Shown here in pieces: positions 7,168 to 15,708 of a stretch of 64,000 nucleotides of DNA (within the stretch, counting starts at the first letter, position 1; the number at the start of each line of letters is the position of its first letter). The notes beneath the pieces were generated by a model. It searched no databases, was not told where the DNA came from, and saw only the letters and a list, made by a program, of their open reading frames with translations. The DNA lies in the NCBI GenBank assembly GCA_038234785.1, contig JBBQTC010000005.1:25309-89308 (forward strand), written 5' to 3'. The DNA is from UBA668 sp038234785 (GTDB lineage Bacteria > Actinomycetota > Acidimicrobiia > Acidimicrobiales > Ilumatobacteraceae). Position numbers and translations under genes: made by a program.

Positions 7168-8412
7168 ATGCAGTTCGGCATCTTCTACGAACATCAGCTC
7201 CCCAAGCCATGGAGCGACGACGACGAGTTCTGCCTCCTTCGCGACGCACTCGATCAGGTCGAGCTCGCGGACCGGCTGGGCTTCGACTACGCATGGGAGG
7301 TCGAGCATCACTTCCTCGACGAGTACTCGCACTCGTCAGCGCCGGAGGTGTTCCTCGCCGCGGCGGCCGCTCGCACGAAGCGAATTCGGCTCGGGCACGG
7401 CATCCGCCAGGTGATCCCGAACTACAACCATCCCGCCCGCACTGCAGAGGGGCTGGCGACGCTGGACCTCATCTCCGATGGCCGGGTCGACTTCGGGATC
7501 GGAGAGGGCGCTACCCGGCTGGAGCTGCACGGCTTCGGCATCCCTGCCAAACAGAAGCGGGCGATGGCGCTCGAGGCCGCCGAGCAGATCGCCAACATGA
7601 TGGTGCTCGACCCCTACCCCGGATACACGTCGGACACGTTCTCGATGCCGTGCCGGAACGTGCTGCCCAAGCCCCGGCAGAAGCCGCACCCCCCGATGTG
7701 GATGGCGTGCACGAATCGCGACACCATCAAGGTCGCTGCTCGCAACGGACTGGGCGCCCTCGCGTTCAGCTTCGTCGATCCCGACGAGGCGAAGTCGTGG
7801 GTCGACGTCTACTACGACATCATCCGCAGCGAGGAGTGCGTGCCGATCGGCCATGCGGTGAACCCCAACATCGCGCTCGTCACCGGGTTCTCCCTCCACG
7901 ACGATCGAGCCGAGGCGATCCGTCGCGGCCAGGAAGGCTTCGAGTTCTTCGGCTATGCCCTGAACGCGCTCGTTGCCCACGATCAGGTGCCCGGCCGAAC
8001 CGACCTCTGGGGCGAGTTCCAGGCCCGCCGCTCCCCCGACAGCGTCGATCTCAAGATCGCCGCCGCGGCCGAGCACGACGACACGTACGCGAGCTGCATC
8101 GGCACGCCAGCCGACGCAACTCGTTACCTGCACCAGATGCGTGAGGTCGGCGTCGACCAGGTGATCTTCATCCAGCAAGCCGGCAGGAACCGGCACGCCG
8201 ACATCTGTGCGTCACTCGAACTGTTCGCAGCCGAGGTGCTCCCAGAGTTCGCCGACGACGCGGACCGTCGTCGTCGCAAAGCTGACGAGTTGGCACCGTT
8301 CGTCGAGGCCGCACTGGCTCGCAAGACGTGGATGCAACCGCTCGCCGATGCGGAGATCCCGATCGTTCCGGCATCGGTCGCAAAGGCACAGACGTCCGGC
8401 AGCCTCGCCTGA
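7168..8412 (+). CDS. Luciferase-like (LLM) flavin-dependent oxidoreductase
   Basis: 414 residues, TIM-barrel bacterial-luciferase family. N-terminal MQFGIFYEHQLPKPW, the loop FDYAWEVEHHFLDEYSHSSAPEVFLAAAAART, and IRLGHGIRQVIPNYNHPARTAEGLATLDLISDGRVDFGIGEG are diagnostic. The C-terminal part (from about residue 330) is long and charged. The family uses FMN or F420 for monooxygenation or hydride transfer; cofactor and substrate are not determined. It stands alone, 52 bases after the VOC gene, and converges on another VOC gene. Confidence 0.88.
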   Translation: MQFGIFYEHQLPKPWSDDDEFCLLRDALDQVELADRLGFDYAWEVEHHFLDEYSHSSAPEVFLAAAAARTKRIRLGHGIRQVIPNYNHPARTAEGLATLDLISDGRVDFGIGEGATRLELHGFGIPAKQKRAMALEAAEQIANMMVLDPYPGYTSDTFSMPCRNVLPKPRQKPHPPMWMACTNRDTIKVAARNGLGALAFSFVDPDEAKSWVDVYYDIIRSEECVPIGHAVNPNIALVTGFSLHDDRAEAIRRGQEGFEFFGYALNALVAHDQVPGRTDLWGEFQARRSPDSVDLKIAAAAEHDDTYASCIGTPADATRYLHQMREVGVDQVIFIQQAGRNRHADICASLELFAAEVLPEFADDADRRRRKADELAPFVEAALARKTWMQPLADAEIPIVPASVAKAQTSGSLA

Positions 8413-8443
8413 TCTGGTCGGGGTCCGCGAAGCCGAGGACCTC

Positions 8444-8815
8444 TCAGCCGTGGCCGGCGTCGACGACGCAGAAGCGGTTGCCCTCGGTGTCGGCGAGCAC
8501 GACGAAATCCGGGTCGGGCGGATAGTCCCAGGGCACGCGGCTGGCACCCAGACTCACGAGGCGTTCCATCTCTGCACGTTGCTCAGCGGCGCTGTCGACG
8601 ACGAGATCGATGTGCACTCGCGGCGGATCCTGTATCGGCACGCTCGATCGGTGCAACGCAACGCGGGTGCCCTCCCGCGACGGAGGCACGAGGATGGTGA
8701 ACTCGTCCTCGGCGTCAGCGAACTGCACGGGTTCGTACTGCAGCACCTCCGACCAGAACGCCACGGCGCGCTTGACGTCGTGCGCACCCATCACCACTGT
8801 CCCCAGTCGAATCAT
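8444..8815 (-). CDS. VOC family protein
   Basis: 123 residues from ATG 8815. Typical of the actinobacterial single-domain VOC group: start GTVVMGAHDVKRAVAFWSEVL, central RVALHRSSVPIQDPPRVHIDLVV, and end DPDFVVLADTEGNRFCVVDAGHG. The start overlaps the stop of the upstream gene (8812-8815), so the two are co-translated. No substrate is suggested by the sequence. Confidence 0.88.
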   Translation of the reverse strand: MIRLGTVVMGAHDVKRAVAFWSEVLQYEPVQFADAEDEFTILVPPSREGTRVALHRSSVPIQDPPRVHIDLVVDSAAEQRAEMERLVSLGASRVPWDYPPDPDFVVLADTEGNRFCVVDAGHG

Positions 8816-9513
8816 GGTGCGAGGCGATCCTTCACCTCGGCGAGCACGACGGGCTCGGGATGCTCGGGCCACGTTGCGGTGAGCCCTATCGACGGGCGTC
8901 CTCCCGACGCGAGACGTCGGAACACGGTGAGCTCGAAGCGATCGTTGCGAAGCACCGCCTTGGTCTCGTCCTCCTCCTCGAAGTGGAAGCCGTCGACCGG
9001 CACTCGCTCCTGTGTCCACCCTCCGCCGTGGATACGTACCGGGCTGGGGGCGATGAACCAGCGACCGTCGACAACCGCCATGCCGAGGGCTTCCCCCTGG
9101 CCGGTCATCGCCACTGCAGCAAGCATGAGCACGTACCGCGGATCGTGCAGTCCGTCGTACACCCAACGGGGGCCGAGCACGGAGTGGTGCATCTCGACGA
9201 TGAGCGCCTCGTCGGCGCCGTGGAGCGGCTCGTCCCGGTAGGTGAGCGGCACCTGGTGCACCGTGCCGCCGGCGGCGATGAGGTGGGTCTCCATGCCGAC
9301 GCGCCCGTCGGGGTCGTCGAATCGGTACGCGCCGATCACGTCGATGGGGACGTCGGCTGCCGGACCCCAGGCTTGGGTCGGAGCCCATTGCGTGATGAGC
9401 TCAGCCTTGGTGGGGGTGATCGTGGCGAGATGGAAGAGGGCCATGACCGCGCAGCCTAGGCACCGCTGCGCTGCGAGCTTGTCCGTCGACTGGAACAACT
9501 TCGTCGTCATCAT
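8812..9513 (-). CDS. Maltokinase N-cap-like (CG0192-related) protein
   Basis: 233 residues from ATG 9513, chosen because GGAGGGAG lies five bases upstream. Family homologues usually begin at the internal ATG 9444 (MALFHLATITPTKAELI), which would give 210 residues but has no visible ribosome site. The pattern PTKAELITQWAPTQAW is typical of the maltokinase N-terminal cap-like family, whose stand-alone members have no proven function. It is co-translated with the downstream VOC gene. Confidence 0.7.
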   Translation of the reverse strand: MMTTKLFQSTDKLAAQRCLGCAVMALFHLATITPTKAELITQWAPTQAWGPAADVPIDVIGAYRFDDPDGRVGMETHLIAAGGTVHQVPLTYRDEPLHGADEALIVEMHHSVLGPRWVYDGLHDPRYVLMLAAVAMTGQGEALGMAVVDGRWFIAPSPVRIHGGGWTQERVPVDGFHFEEEDETKAVLRNDRFELTVFRRLASGGRPSIGLTATWPEHPEPVVLAEVKDRLAP

Positions 9514-9597
9514 GGGCACTCCCTCCGACGCTGAGTGGGCCGTGACCAGACTGGCGGTCGAACAGGTGTTGACGCGCAAGCGGGCTACGTTCGCGCC

Positions 9598-10029
9598 ATG
9601 GCGCCGAAGATCCCGCTTCCGATCACGAAGAAGAAGATGGCGGCCGGCGCGATCATCGTCGTGCAACAGATTCTTGCGAACGAGGAGGTCCGCAAGCGCC
9701 TCGCCCAGGCCCCGCGTTACGTCATGGATTGGGCCGCGGAGCGACAGCGTGACATCAAGCGTCGCAAGGCCGGCGTGACCGACCGCCTCGGCCTCAAGGG
9801 GCTCAGCCGCCGCATCGACTCCGTGGAATCAGTCGTCGAGCGGGCGTTCCCGCAGCCGACCGAGCCCGGCCGCGCCGAACTCGAACAGGCCATCGAGCAA
9901 CTCCGCATCGCGCTCGCCGTCGCCAGCCCGATGCCGTTGGTCCAGCGACGCAAAGCCCAGGCACGAATCGATCGACAACTCGACGGGCTGGAAGCGTCCC
10001 TGGTCGACGCAGTGCTGCTGAGCACCTGA
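9598..10029 (+). CDS. Hypothetical coiled-coil protein
   Basis: 143 residues, strongly basic N-terminal half (KKKMAAGAIIVVQQIL, DIKRRKAGVTDRLGLKGLSRRIDSVESVVERAF), then a likely amphipathic helix with heptad-like spacing from about 92 to 140. No catalytic motif and no signal peptide are seen. Only 15 bases separate it from the next gene, so they are probably co-transcribed. Function not recognised. Confidence 0.65.
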   Translation: MAPKIPLPITKKKMAAGAIIVVQQILANEEVRKRLAQAPRYVMDWAAERQRDIKRRKAGVTDRLGLKGLSRRIDSVESVVERAFPQPTEPGRAELEQAIEQLRIALAVASPMPLVQRRKAQARIDRQLDGLEASLVDAVLLST

Positions 10030-10044
10030 GCAAGGAGTGGACGA

Positions 10045-10764
10045 ATGCCCGAGACCGACGAGACCTTCGACGCAACTCGAACGACGCTGCAACGGGTGGC
10101 CGTGCACATCGTGGCCCGAGCACGGGTTCAGGCCAGCGGTCGTTTCTCGCTCCGGGTGACGCCCGGTGGATTCGGGACACCGGAGTTCGGAGCCGACGCG
10201 AGACGGGTTCGCGTCAGCGGTGATGTGTTGGTGGTGGAGTCCGATGCGTTCGGCGCGCCGTCCTCGGCCGCACATCCCATCGATGGGTCGACGCTCGCCA
10301 CTCTGGCCCGAGCAGCCGATGTCGACCTCGGCGAGACGATCGACGTCGGTCACGACACCCCTCAGGTCGGCGACTCGTACGCCTCGTTGCGCGTCGACCC
10401 GCAGGCTGCGGCTGTGATCGGGAGTTGGTTCTCGGTCGTCAACTCGGCGCTCGACCATGTGGTCAGCACGATGCACGCCGCTGCCGAGCCGACGCCGGTA
10501 CGCCTGTGGCCCGAGCACTTCGACGTCGCCACCGACGCAGCCGCACGCGACGGTGTACGGGTGAACCTGGGTGGCTCGCCGGGCGACGGGTTCTGCGCCG
10601 AGCCGTATCTCTACGTCGGCCCGTGGACGGCTGACCGGCCCGGCGCCACCGAGTTCTGGAACGCGCCGTTCGGAGCGTTCCTGCCCGCCGCCGCGATCAG
10701 TGGCGATCTGCTCGAAGGGGCCATCGCGTTCCTGTCCGAGGGCTACCGGTTCTTGGCGGACTGA
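10045..10764 (+). CDS. Conserved hypothetical protein
   Basis: 239 residues, soluble, acidic, follows AAGGAG. The C-terminal half has a conserved-looking core RLWPEHFDVATDA, VNLGGSPGDGFCAEPYLYVGPW and FWNAPFGAFLP. The first half looks beta-rich. I do not recognise the family, and no metal or nucleotide motif is evident. It is in an apparent two-gene unit with the coiled-coil gene before it. Confidence 0.75.
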   Translation: MPETDETFDATRTTLQRVAVHIVARARVQASGRFSLRVTPGGFGTPEFGADARRVRVSGDVLVVESDAFGAPSSAAHPIDGSTLATLARAADVDLGETIDVGHDTPQVGDSYASLRVDPQAAAVIGSWFSVVNSALDHVVSTMHAAAEPTPVRLWPEHFDVATDAAARDGVRVNLGGSPGDGFCAEPYLYVGPWTADRPGATEFWNAPFGAFLPAAAISGDLLEGAIAFLSEGYRFLAD

Positions 10765-10879
10765 GGCTCGAAGCGGCGCGTCGATCAGGTCCAGCTGCGG
10801 AGGAACTCAGGCGGCATCCTTTCACCAGGCCTGACGCGCCGCATTCGGTGCTCGGTGCCCTGCCGCCGAGGCACGAGCC

Positions 10880-11617
10880 TCAACGTTGCATACGCGTGCG
10901 GGGAGTCAGCACGCAGAACTCGTTGTCATCGGGATCGGCCATGACCACCCAGGTCACATCCCCCTGACCGATGTCGACGCGGGTCGCGCCGAGACCGATC
11001 AGGCGATCGACCTCCGTCGCCTGCTCGTCGCCGGCGAGCGGAGCGATGTCGAGGTGGAGTCGGTTCTTGGCGAGCTTGGGGATGAGGGGCGGACCGCTCC
11101 AGGAGATGACCGGCCCACCACCGCCCGGTGGGCGAATCGCGGTCTCCTCGTCCTGATCCCAGACCAAGGGCCACCCCAGGACCTCGCTCCAGAAGTGGCC
11201 GACCCGGCGCGTTCCGTCGCAGTTGATCGCTCCGAGACGTCCGCACCCGGCGAGGAACGAGTTTCCCGGTCCGATGATGCACAGCTCGTTGCCCTCGGGG
11301 TCGGCCAGCACGACGTGGTCCTCCTCGGGGCTCTGACCGATGTCGATGTGCCGACCGCCGAGCTCGAGCAACATCGCGACGGTTTCGGCTTGATCGTCGA
11401 GGGACGTCGTCGTCAGATCGAGGTGGTTGCGGTTCTGGCCCACCTTGGCTGCTGCGACACGCTCGAAGAGGATCCCGAACGACGTGCCGTCGGTGGGCAC
11501 GAGGCCGACCTCGTCAACGGTCTCCTCGATCTCCCAACGCAGCGCCTCAGCCCAGAATCGGGCGAGACGGAGCGGGTCGTATGCATCGAGAACAAGTGAG
11601 ACGAGCCGTGACGTCAT
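10880..11617 (-). CDS. Two-domain VOC family protein
   Basis: 245 residues from ATG 11617. Two tandem VOC domains: residues 1-120 (LVLDAYDPLRLARFWAEAL ... VVLADPEGNELCIIG) and 128-240 (AINCDGTRRVGHFWSEVLG ... VVMADPDDNEFCVLTPR). Each repeats the Glyoxalase-like HLDL/HLDI and DPxxNE segments. Tandem VOC proteins of this type are frequent in actinobacteria and usually uncharacterised. It is divergent from the ArsR gene, sharing the 93-base AT-rich control region. Confidence 0.88.
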   Translation of the reverse strand: MTSRLVSLVLDAYDPLRLARFWAEALRWEIEETVDEVGLVPTDGTSFGILFERVAAAKVGQNRNHLDLTTTSLDDQAETVAMLLELGGRHIDIGQSPEEDHVVLADPEGNELCIIGPGNSFLAGCGRLGAINCDGTRRVGHFWSEVLGWPLVWDQDEETAIRPPGGGGPVISWSGPPLIPKLAKNRLHLDIAPLAGDEQATEVDRLIGLGATRVDIGQGDVTWVVMADPDDNEFCVLTPRTRMQR

Positions 11618-11673
11618 GCGATCAGTCTCGCCGATCGGCAACCACCTGTTGCGCCGTCGTCGCCAATCGGGAC

Positions 11674-11709
11674 TTGACATATATACATATATAGATATAT
11701 GTTCTGGCG
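11674..11709 (+). promoter_or_regulatory. Promoter with AT-rich operator; transcript probably leaderless
   Basis: TTGACA (11674-11679), then 16 bases to TATATG (11696-11701), which would start transcription at about 11709-11710, i.e. on the ATG of the ArsR gene. The spacer is an AT-rich dyad, ACATATAT (11677-11684) with ATATATGT (11695-11702), of the size bound by ArsR dimers. Autorepression is likely, and the mRNA would lack a leader. Confidence 0.6.
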
Positions 11710-12063
11710 ATGCCACGGGCTGCAACCACCACCAACGTGTTCAACGCCGTGGGCGACGAGTCGCGGCGGGAGATCCTCGATGTGCTGTCTCGAGGCGAGG
11801 CGAGCGTCGGCGAGCTCGTCGACCATCTGGGCATCGCGCAGCCGCACATCTCGCGCCACCTGAAGGTCCTCCGCGAGGTCGATGTCGTGCGGTGCCGTAC
11901 GGCCGGACGGCACCGGATGTATCGCCTGCACGGTCCGGGGCTCTCGCCCCTGCAGTCGTGGATCAGCGAGCTCACCGCCACGGTGAACGAGCGCTACGAC
12001 CGACTCGACGACCACCTCCACGAGCTCCTCCGCACCGCATCCGACGAAACGAGATCATCATGA
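11710..12063 (+). CDS. ArsR-family transcriptional regulator
   Basis: 117 residues, winged helix: AVGDESRREILDVLSRGEASVGELVDHLGIAQPHISRHLKVLREVDVV, followed by the wing CRTAGRHRMYRL. No metal-binding CxCxxC is present. It belongs to the ArsR group that travels with SRPBCC (AHSA1) proteins: its stop overlaps the downstream AHSA1-fusion start. The operator lies in its own promoter, so it is probably autoregulated. The inducing signal is unknown. Confidence 0.9.
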   Translation: MPRAATTTNVFNAVGDESRREILDVLSRGEASVGELVDHLGIAQPHISRHLKVLREVDVVRCRTAGRHRMYRLHGPGLSPLQSWISELTATVNERYDRLDDHLHELLRTASDETRSS

Positions 12064-13088
12064 CCACCCGCCACGGATCGGCGACGGTGACGCTGCCCTC
12101 CGACACCGAGATCCTGATCACCCGGTCCTTCGAGGCACCACGCGCACTCGTCTGGGATGCGCTCACCACACCCCGGCACCTGCTGCAGTGGTGGGGCCCC
12201 TCCTGGTGTCCGTTGGTCGCCTGCGAGATCGACTTCCGGCCGGGCGGGTCGTGGCGATACATCGCCCGCGACACGAACGGCAACGAGATGGCGTGGCGCG
12301 GTGCATACCGCGAGATCGTCGCCCCGGAGCGAATCGTGACCACGGAAATGTTCGAGGGCTTCCCCGATGCCGAGTCCGTCAACGTGATGACCCTCACGGA
12401 AGCCGAGGGCGTCACCACGCTGTGCACGCTCGTCCAGCACACCAGCAACGCGCACCGCGACGGGCACGTCGACTCCGGCATGGAGGGCGGAATGCAGGAG
12501 ACGTTCGACCGGCTCGACGATCTGCTCGACCTCGCCGACACGCCCGGCGGGCGATTTCGACGCATCTCCGGTGCGTTCACCGAACGAGTCGAGCAGGTGT
12601 CTGCGGACGCGTGGTCGAACCCGGCGCCGTGTGTGGGTTGGACGGCGCGCGATGTCGTCGGGCACCTCGTCGCCTGGGTGCCCCAGGTGATCGGCAAAGC
12701 CGGTATCGACTTCGCTACCGTGTCGGTCGACGACGACCCGGTCGGTGCGTGGCGAGATCTCGCCGACACGCTGCAACGATCGCTCGACGACCCCGCCGTC
12801 GCTTCGCTCGAGTTCGACGCAGGGCCTCCTGGCCGGCTCACCGTCGAGCGGGCGATCGACATGCTCGTCACCGGCGACGTGCTCATCCACACCTGGGACC
12901 TGGCTCGCGCCACCGGTCTCGACGAGCGACTCGATGCTTCGCTGGTCCACGCGATGCTCGAAGGAATGCAACCGCTCGACGAGATGCTCCGCTCGAGCGG
13001 ACACTACGGGCCGAAGGTGGCCACACCTGCAGGAGCCGACGAGCAGACTCAGCTGATCGCGTTCACAGGACGAGATCCGTCGGCCTGA
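12060..13088 (+). CDS. SRPBCC (AHSA1) - TIGR03086/MDMPI-type fusion protein
   Basis: 342 residues. Residues 1-160 are an AHSA1-like SRPBCC domain (ILITRSFEAPRALVWDALTTP, WWGPSWCPLVACEIDFRPGG, ending MQETFDRLDDLLDLA). Residues about 165-340 are a DinB/mycothiol-maleylpyruvate-isomerase-like domain of the TIGR03086 type: NPAPCVGWTARDVVGHLVAW with a candidate metal His, and VLIHTWDLARATGLD with a second. Normally these are separate proteins. Its start overlaps the ArsR stop, and its 3' end overlaps the convergent acyltransferase by 26 bases. Confidence 0.85.
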   Translation: MTTRHGSATVTLPSDTEILITRSFEAPRALVWDALTTPRHLLQWWGPSWCPLVACEIDFRPGGSWRYIARDTNGNEMAWRGAYREIVAPERIVTTEMFEGFPDAESVNVMTLTEAEGVTTLCTLVQHTSNAHRDGHVDSGMEGGMQETFDRLDDLLDLADTPGGRFRRISGAFTERVEQVSADAWSNPAPCVGWTARDVVGHLVAWVPQVIGKAGIDFATVSVDDDPVGAWRDLADTLQRSLDDPAVASLEFDAGPPGRLTVERAIDMLVTGDVLIHTWDLARATGLDERLDASLVHAMLEGMQPLDEMLRSSGHYGPKVATPAGADEQTQLIAFTGRDPSA

Positions 13089-14106
13089 AGTCGGGTTGAC
13101 GTTCATCTTGGTGGCGTTCGACCCATTCGTCGACGAGCACCCAGAGGTGGTCGAGCCACTCGATGCGTGCGGGATCGTCGAGCGGGATCTCCGCTTTCGG
13201 CACCCGCCACGCAGCGACGCGAACCGGGTCGCGGAGCGGCACCGCCCTCGCGAGTTCGGCGAAGGAGGCGTACTCGTCCAGCCCGCAGTGTGCGATCACG
13301 ACGACATCGGCGGGGATGGTGTCGACCAGCGCAAGAACACCGCTGGGCCGAGGGGGCAGGACATGACGAAGTGAAGCCAGCCGATCCGCTCGATCAGGGT
13401 GTGCAACCGACAGTCGCTCAATGGCGCGGAGGAGGCGCTCGGGGCGGAAGAGTCGGCCCTCGGGGAAGATGACGACTGCGGTCGATGCATCGACGCCCCG
13501 ACCGAGCTCGCGGACGATGGCAACAGCGTCCGCGCCGTTGTCACGTGGGATGAACACCGACCCGGTCCTCGGGTAGATGAGGTCGAACCCCGGGTCGGCG
13601 AGGAGTTCCGTCATGATCACACCACGTGATCGGAACCCGAGCCGATGGGTGAGCAGCGACGGCAACGAGGCATCGAGGATGTTGACGTGCCGACACAAGA
13701 CGATGATCGGACCCGTTTGGAAGGCTGCGATCGAGTGGTCGTCGACATCGACCCGAAGCCCCAGTAGGTGTTCAGCACGTCGAGCCAGCAAGGCGACGGA
13801 CCAGCGCTGCAGCCGTTCGTGGCGAGCGATCGACGCCGGGCGATCGAGCCGAGTACCGAAGCCAGCGATGATCCAGTACGGCCCGGCGAGCAGGATCTCG
13901 ATGCTGTCGTTGATCCCGTACTGCAGGAGGAAGAGCGCCACTCGAACGGTGGGCATCCGGCGCCGACCCCGGGCCAGATCAGCCACGGCAGCGACGACGA
14001 CGATGACCGGGCTGGCGAGCACGCCGATGACGGTGGCGCCGAGCATCAGCGGGATGGTGCGCGTTCGGCGCCCCCAACGCGAAGCGAATGGCTCGGCGAC
14101 CGTCAT
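13063..14106 (-). CDS. PlsC-like acyltransferase
   Basis: 347 residues from ATG 14106. A hydrophobic segment at about 18-45 suggests membrane attachment. Acyltransferase motif I is H-V-N-I-L-D in LCRHVNILDAS (H-x4-D), motif III is FPEGRLFR. This is the glycerolipid acyltransferase fold (PlsC/LPLAT), probably acylating a phospholipid or glycolipid precursor at the inner membrane. It is third in an overlapping operon with an ECF sigma factor and its zinc anti-sigma factor (ATGA at 14103-14106), an unusual place for such an enzyme. Confidence 0.85.
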   Translation of the reverse strand: MTVAEPFASRWGRRTRTIPLMLGATVIGVLASPVIVVVAAVADLARGRRRMPTVRVALFLLQYGINDSIEILLAGPYWIIAGFGTRLDRPASIARHERLQRWSVALLARRAEHLLGLRVDVDDHSIAAFQTGPIIVLCRHVNILDASLPSLLTHRLGFRSRGVIMTELLADPGFDLIYPRTGSVFIPRDNGADAVAIVRELGRGVDASTAVVIFPEGRLFRPERLLRAIERLSVAHPDRADRLASLRHVLPPRPSGVLALVDTIPADVVVIAHCGLDEYASFAELARAVPLRDPVRVAAWRVPKAEIPLDDPARIEWLDHLWVLVDEWVERHQDERQPDFRPTDLVL

Positions 14107-14384
14107 GGGTTGTCGCCCGAGGCGAGATCGGCGGCAAGTGCCTGCAGCCGCTCGAGCCGTTCGGCGGGCATCGGGGTCGAGGACTCGGCCAATGCTGACT
14201 TCAGACGCCGGTAGTCGTCGGCGGTCAATCCGCAGCGACGGCAGGCCTCGAGGTGGTGCGACACCTTCGCGGCAGCGACCGAGTCGAGCCCCCCGTCGAG
14301 GAAGGTCTGGATCTGTCGGCCGACCTCGATGCAACGCGCGCCCCCTTTGCGTCGGAACATGTCGAGTACGTCGCGTGGGTTCAT
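14103..14384 (-). CDS. Zinc-finger anti-sigma factor (ZAS, RsrA-like)
   Basis: 93 residues. It contains C (GARCIEV) and the H-x3-C-x2-C zinc motif (HHLEACRRCG) that defines ZAS anti-sigma factors. In RsrA-type members disulfide formation expels zinc and frees the sigma factor. There is no transmembrane segment, so it should sense a cytoplasmic signal. Both ends overlap neighbours by four bases: its start overlaps the sigma stop and its stop overlaps the acyltransferase start. Confidence 0.88.
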   Translation of the reverse strand: MNPRDVLDMFRRKGGARCIEVGRQIQTFLDGGLDSVAAAKVSHHLEACRRCGLTADDYRRLKSALAESSTPMPAERLERLQALAADLASGDNP

Positions 14385-14956
14385 CGGTGGTCGCTCCGGA
14401 AGTCGGGATGGTGCACGAGGTGGGCTCGCATGCGGTGGCGGGCGCGATGGAGACGACTCATCACCGTGCCGACGGGAATCCCGAGCGCAGCCGCGGCTTC
14501 GTCGTAGGTCAGACCGTCGATGTCGACGAGTTGCACCACGTCGAGATGTCGCGCAGAGAGTCGACCCAGTGCATCGACGATCCAGGGGGCGGGGGCGCGA
14601 CCGACGGCCAGATCCTCCGCGCTGGGAGCGGCCGGGTTGCGCCGGTCCGCTTCGCCGGCAGTGTCGGTGGAATCGTGGAGCAGAGCTGGTCGCTGACGAC
14701 GGTTGCGATTGATGTTGGTGTTGCGCATGATCGTCAGCAACCATGCCCGGGGGTAGGTTCCATCGAACGTGGCGAGTCCTCGGAAGGCCCGGATGAGCGT
14801 GTCCTGAACGAGATCCTCCGCGTCCTGAGAGTTCCGGCACAGCGAATTGGCAGCTCGGAACAGGACAGGCAGGTGCGGGTCGATGAACGCCTCGAACGAC
14901 TCCACCGGTCGGGGCGGGTGAGCGTTCGCATCGTCCTTCTGTGACTCGTCGGCCAT
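14381..14956 (-). CDS. ECF RNA polymerase sigma factor (SigR/SigE-like)
   Basis: 191 residues from ATG 14956; a TTG at 14965 is closer to the GGGGGAGA ribosome site and would add three residues. Region 2: SLCRNSQDAEDLVQDTLIRAFRGL and YPRAWLLTIMRNTNINRNRR. Region 4: LSARHLDVVQLVDIDGLTYDEAAAALGIPVGTVMSRLHRARHRMR. Together with the adjacent ZAS factor it forms a SigR/RsrA-like module. Divergent to it is a redox operon (15109-16908). Both sides carry GGAA-N18/19-GT promoter-like sequences, so autoregulation and control of the redox operon are likely. Confidence 0.92.
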   Translation of the reverse strand: MADESQKDDANAHPPRPVESFEAFIDPHLPVLFRAANSLCRNSQDAEDLVQDTLIRAFRGLATFDGTYPRAWLLTIMRNTNINRNRRQRPALLHDSTDTAGEADRRNPAAPSAEDLAVGRAPAPWIVDALGRLSARHLDVVQLVDIDGLTYDEAAAALGIPVGTVMSRLHRARHRMRAHLVHHPDFRSDHR

Positions 14957-14985
14957 TGCGCTCAAGTCTCCCCCTTCCCGTGGAA

Positions 14986-15062
14986 GACCCGGCCAGCGAG
15001 CGCATCATTCCATCTCATTTTCGAATGATGTCGATGGAAGGTGGCTCAGCTGTCGACGGGTT
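14986..15062. promoter_or_regulatory. Divergent ECF-type promoters between sigma gene and redox operon
   Basis: On the minus strand GGAAT (15011-15007), 18 bases, then GTC (14988-14986) lies upstream of the sigma gene. On the plus strand GGAAG (15036-15040), 19 bases, then GTT (15060-15062) lies 47 bases before the 15109 start. Both resemble the GGAAT-N18-GTT consensus of SigR-type ECF sigma factors. A 7-bp inverted repeat ATCATTC/GAATGAT (15004-15010, 15023-15029) lies between them. Confidence 0.5.
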
Positions 15063-15108
15063 CTGTGGACGTTCGCCCAACGTGGGCGACCGAAACGAAG
15101 GAGTGTTC

Positions 15109-15708
15109 ATGACCACGACCGTCACAGCCCAGCCCGTCGCAGCCCGACCCGCCAACGCCGTCGTGGTGCGCGGAGCGGTCGCAGGAATGATCGCCAGTGC
15201 GTCGATGGCAATGTTCGCCATGGTCGCGTCGGTCACCTACCAGCACCACGGCTTCTTCACCCCGCTGTTCCACATCTCGGCACTGGTGGGATCGCCGGAT
15301 GCGATGGTGCGCTCCATCGCCGAGGCGATGTCCGGCAACAGGTTCTGGTTCTCCGGAGGCGCCGCGCTGCTGGGACTGTTGATCCACATGATCACCGGCG
15401 CCATGTTCGGCATCGGATTCGCGTTGCTCTCTCGACGGATCGCGCGGGCCGCGCTCGTGCCGGCAGGCATCGGCTACGGCCTTGTCGTGTTCCTCTTCTC
15501 GGCGTTCGTCGGGTTGCCGATGGCCGCAAAGGTGACCGGCTCGGGGAGCACGATCTCCGACATGGCCACCATGGTCGGATGGGGCACGTTCGTGCTCGAG
15601 CACATGATGTTCGGCCTCGTGCTCGGTGTCCTCACCGTGCGAAGCCGATCGGGTGTCTCCGAGGCCGCCGCCGTTCGCGGCGCTGGATCGGCGATGCTGT
15701 CGAGATGA
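15109..15708 (+). CDS. Four-helix integral membrane protein
   Basis: 199 residues from ATG 15109, five bases after AAGGAG. Four hydrophobic segments are visible (about 22-42, 82-104, 115-140 and 163-185), with a short cytoplasmic tail. No conserved catalytic motif recognised. It opens an operon of four genes that overlap by four bases each (ATGA or GTGA) and end in glutaredoxin and the candidate selenoprotein. A role in redox or envelope stress is suggested only by that context. Confidence 0.8.
   Translation: MTTTVTAQPVAARPANAVVVRGAVAGMIASASMAMFAMVASVTYQHHGFFTPLFHISALVGSPDAMVRSIAEAMSGNRFWFSGGAALLGLLIHMITGAMFGIGFALLSRRIARAALVPAGIGYGLVVFLFSAFVGLPMAAKVTGSGSTISDMATMVGWGTFVLEHMMFGLVLGVLTVRSRSGVSEAAAVRGAGSAMLSR

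Noticed and set aside
10762..10880. Inverted TGAGGCTCG/CGAGCCTCA around the stops of two convergent genes
   Set aside because: Arms are nine bases and about 100 bases apart; they include the two stop codons and are likely coincidental.
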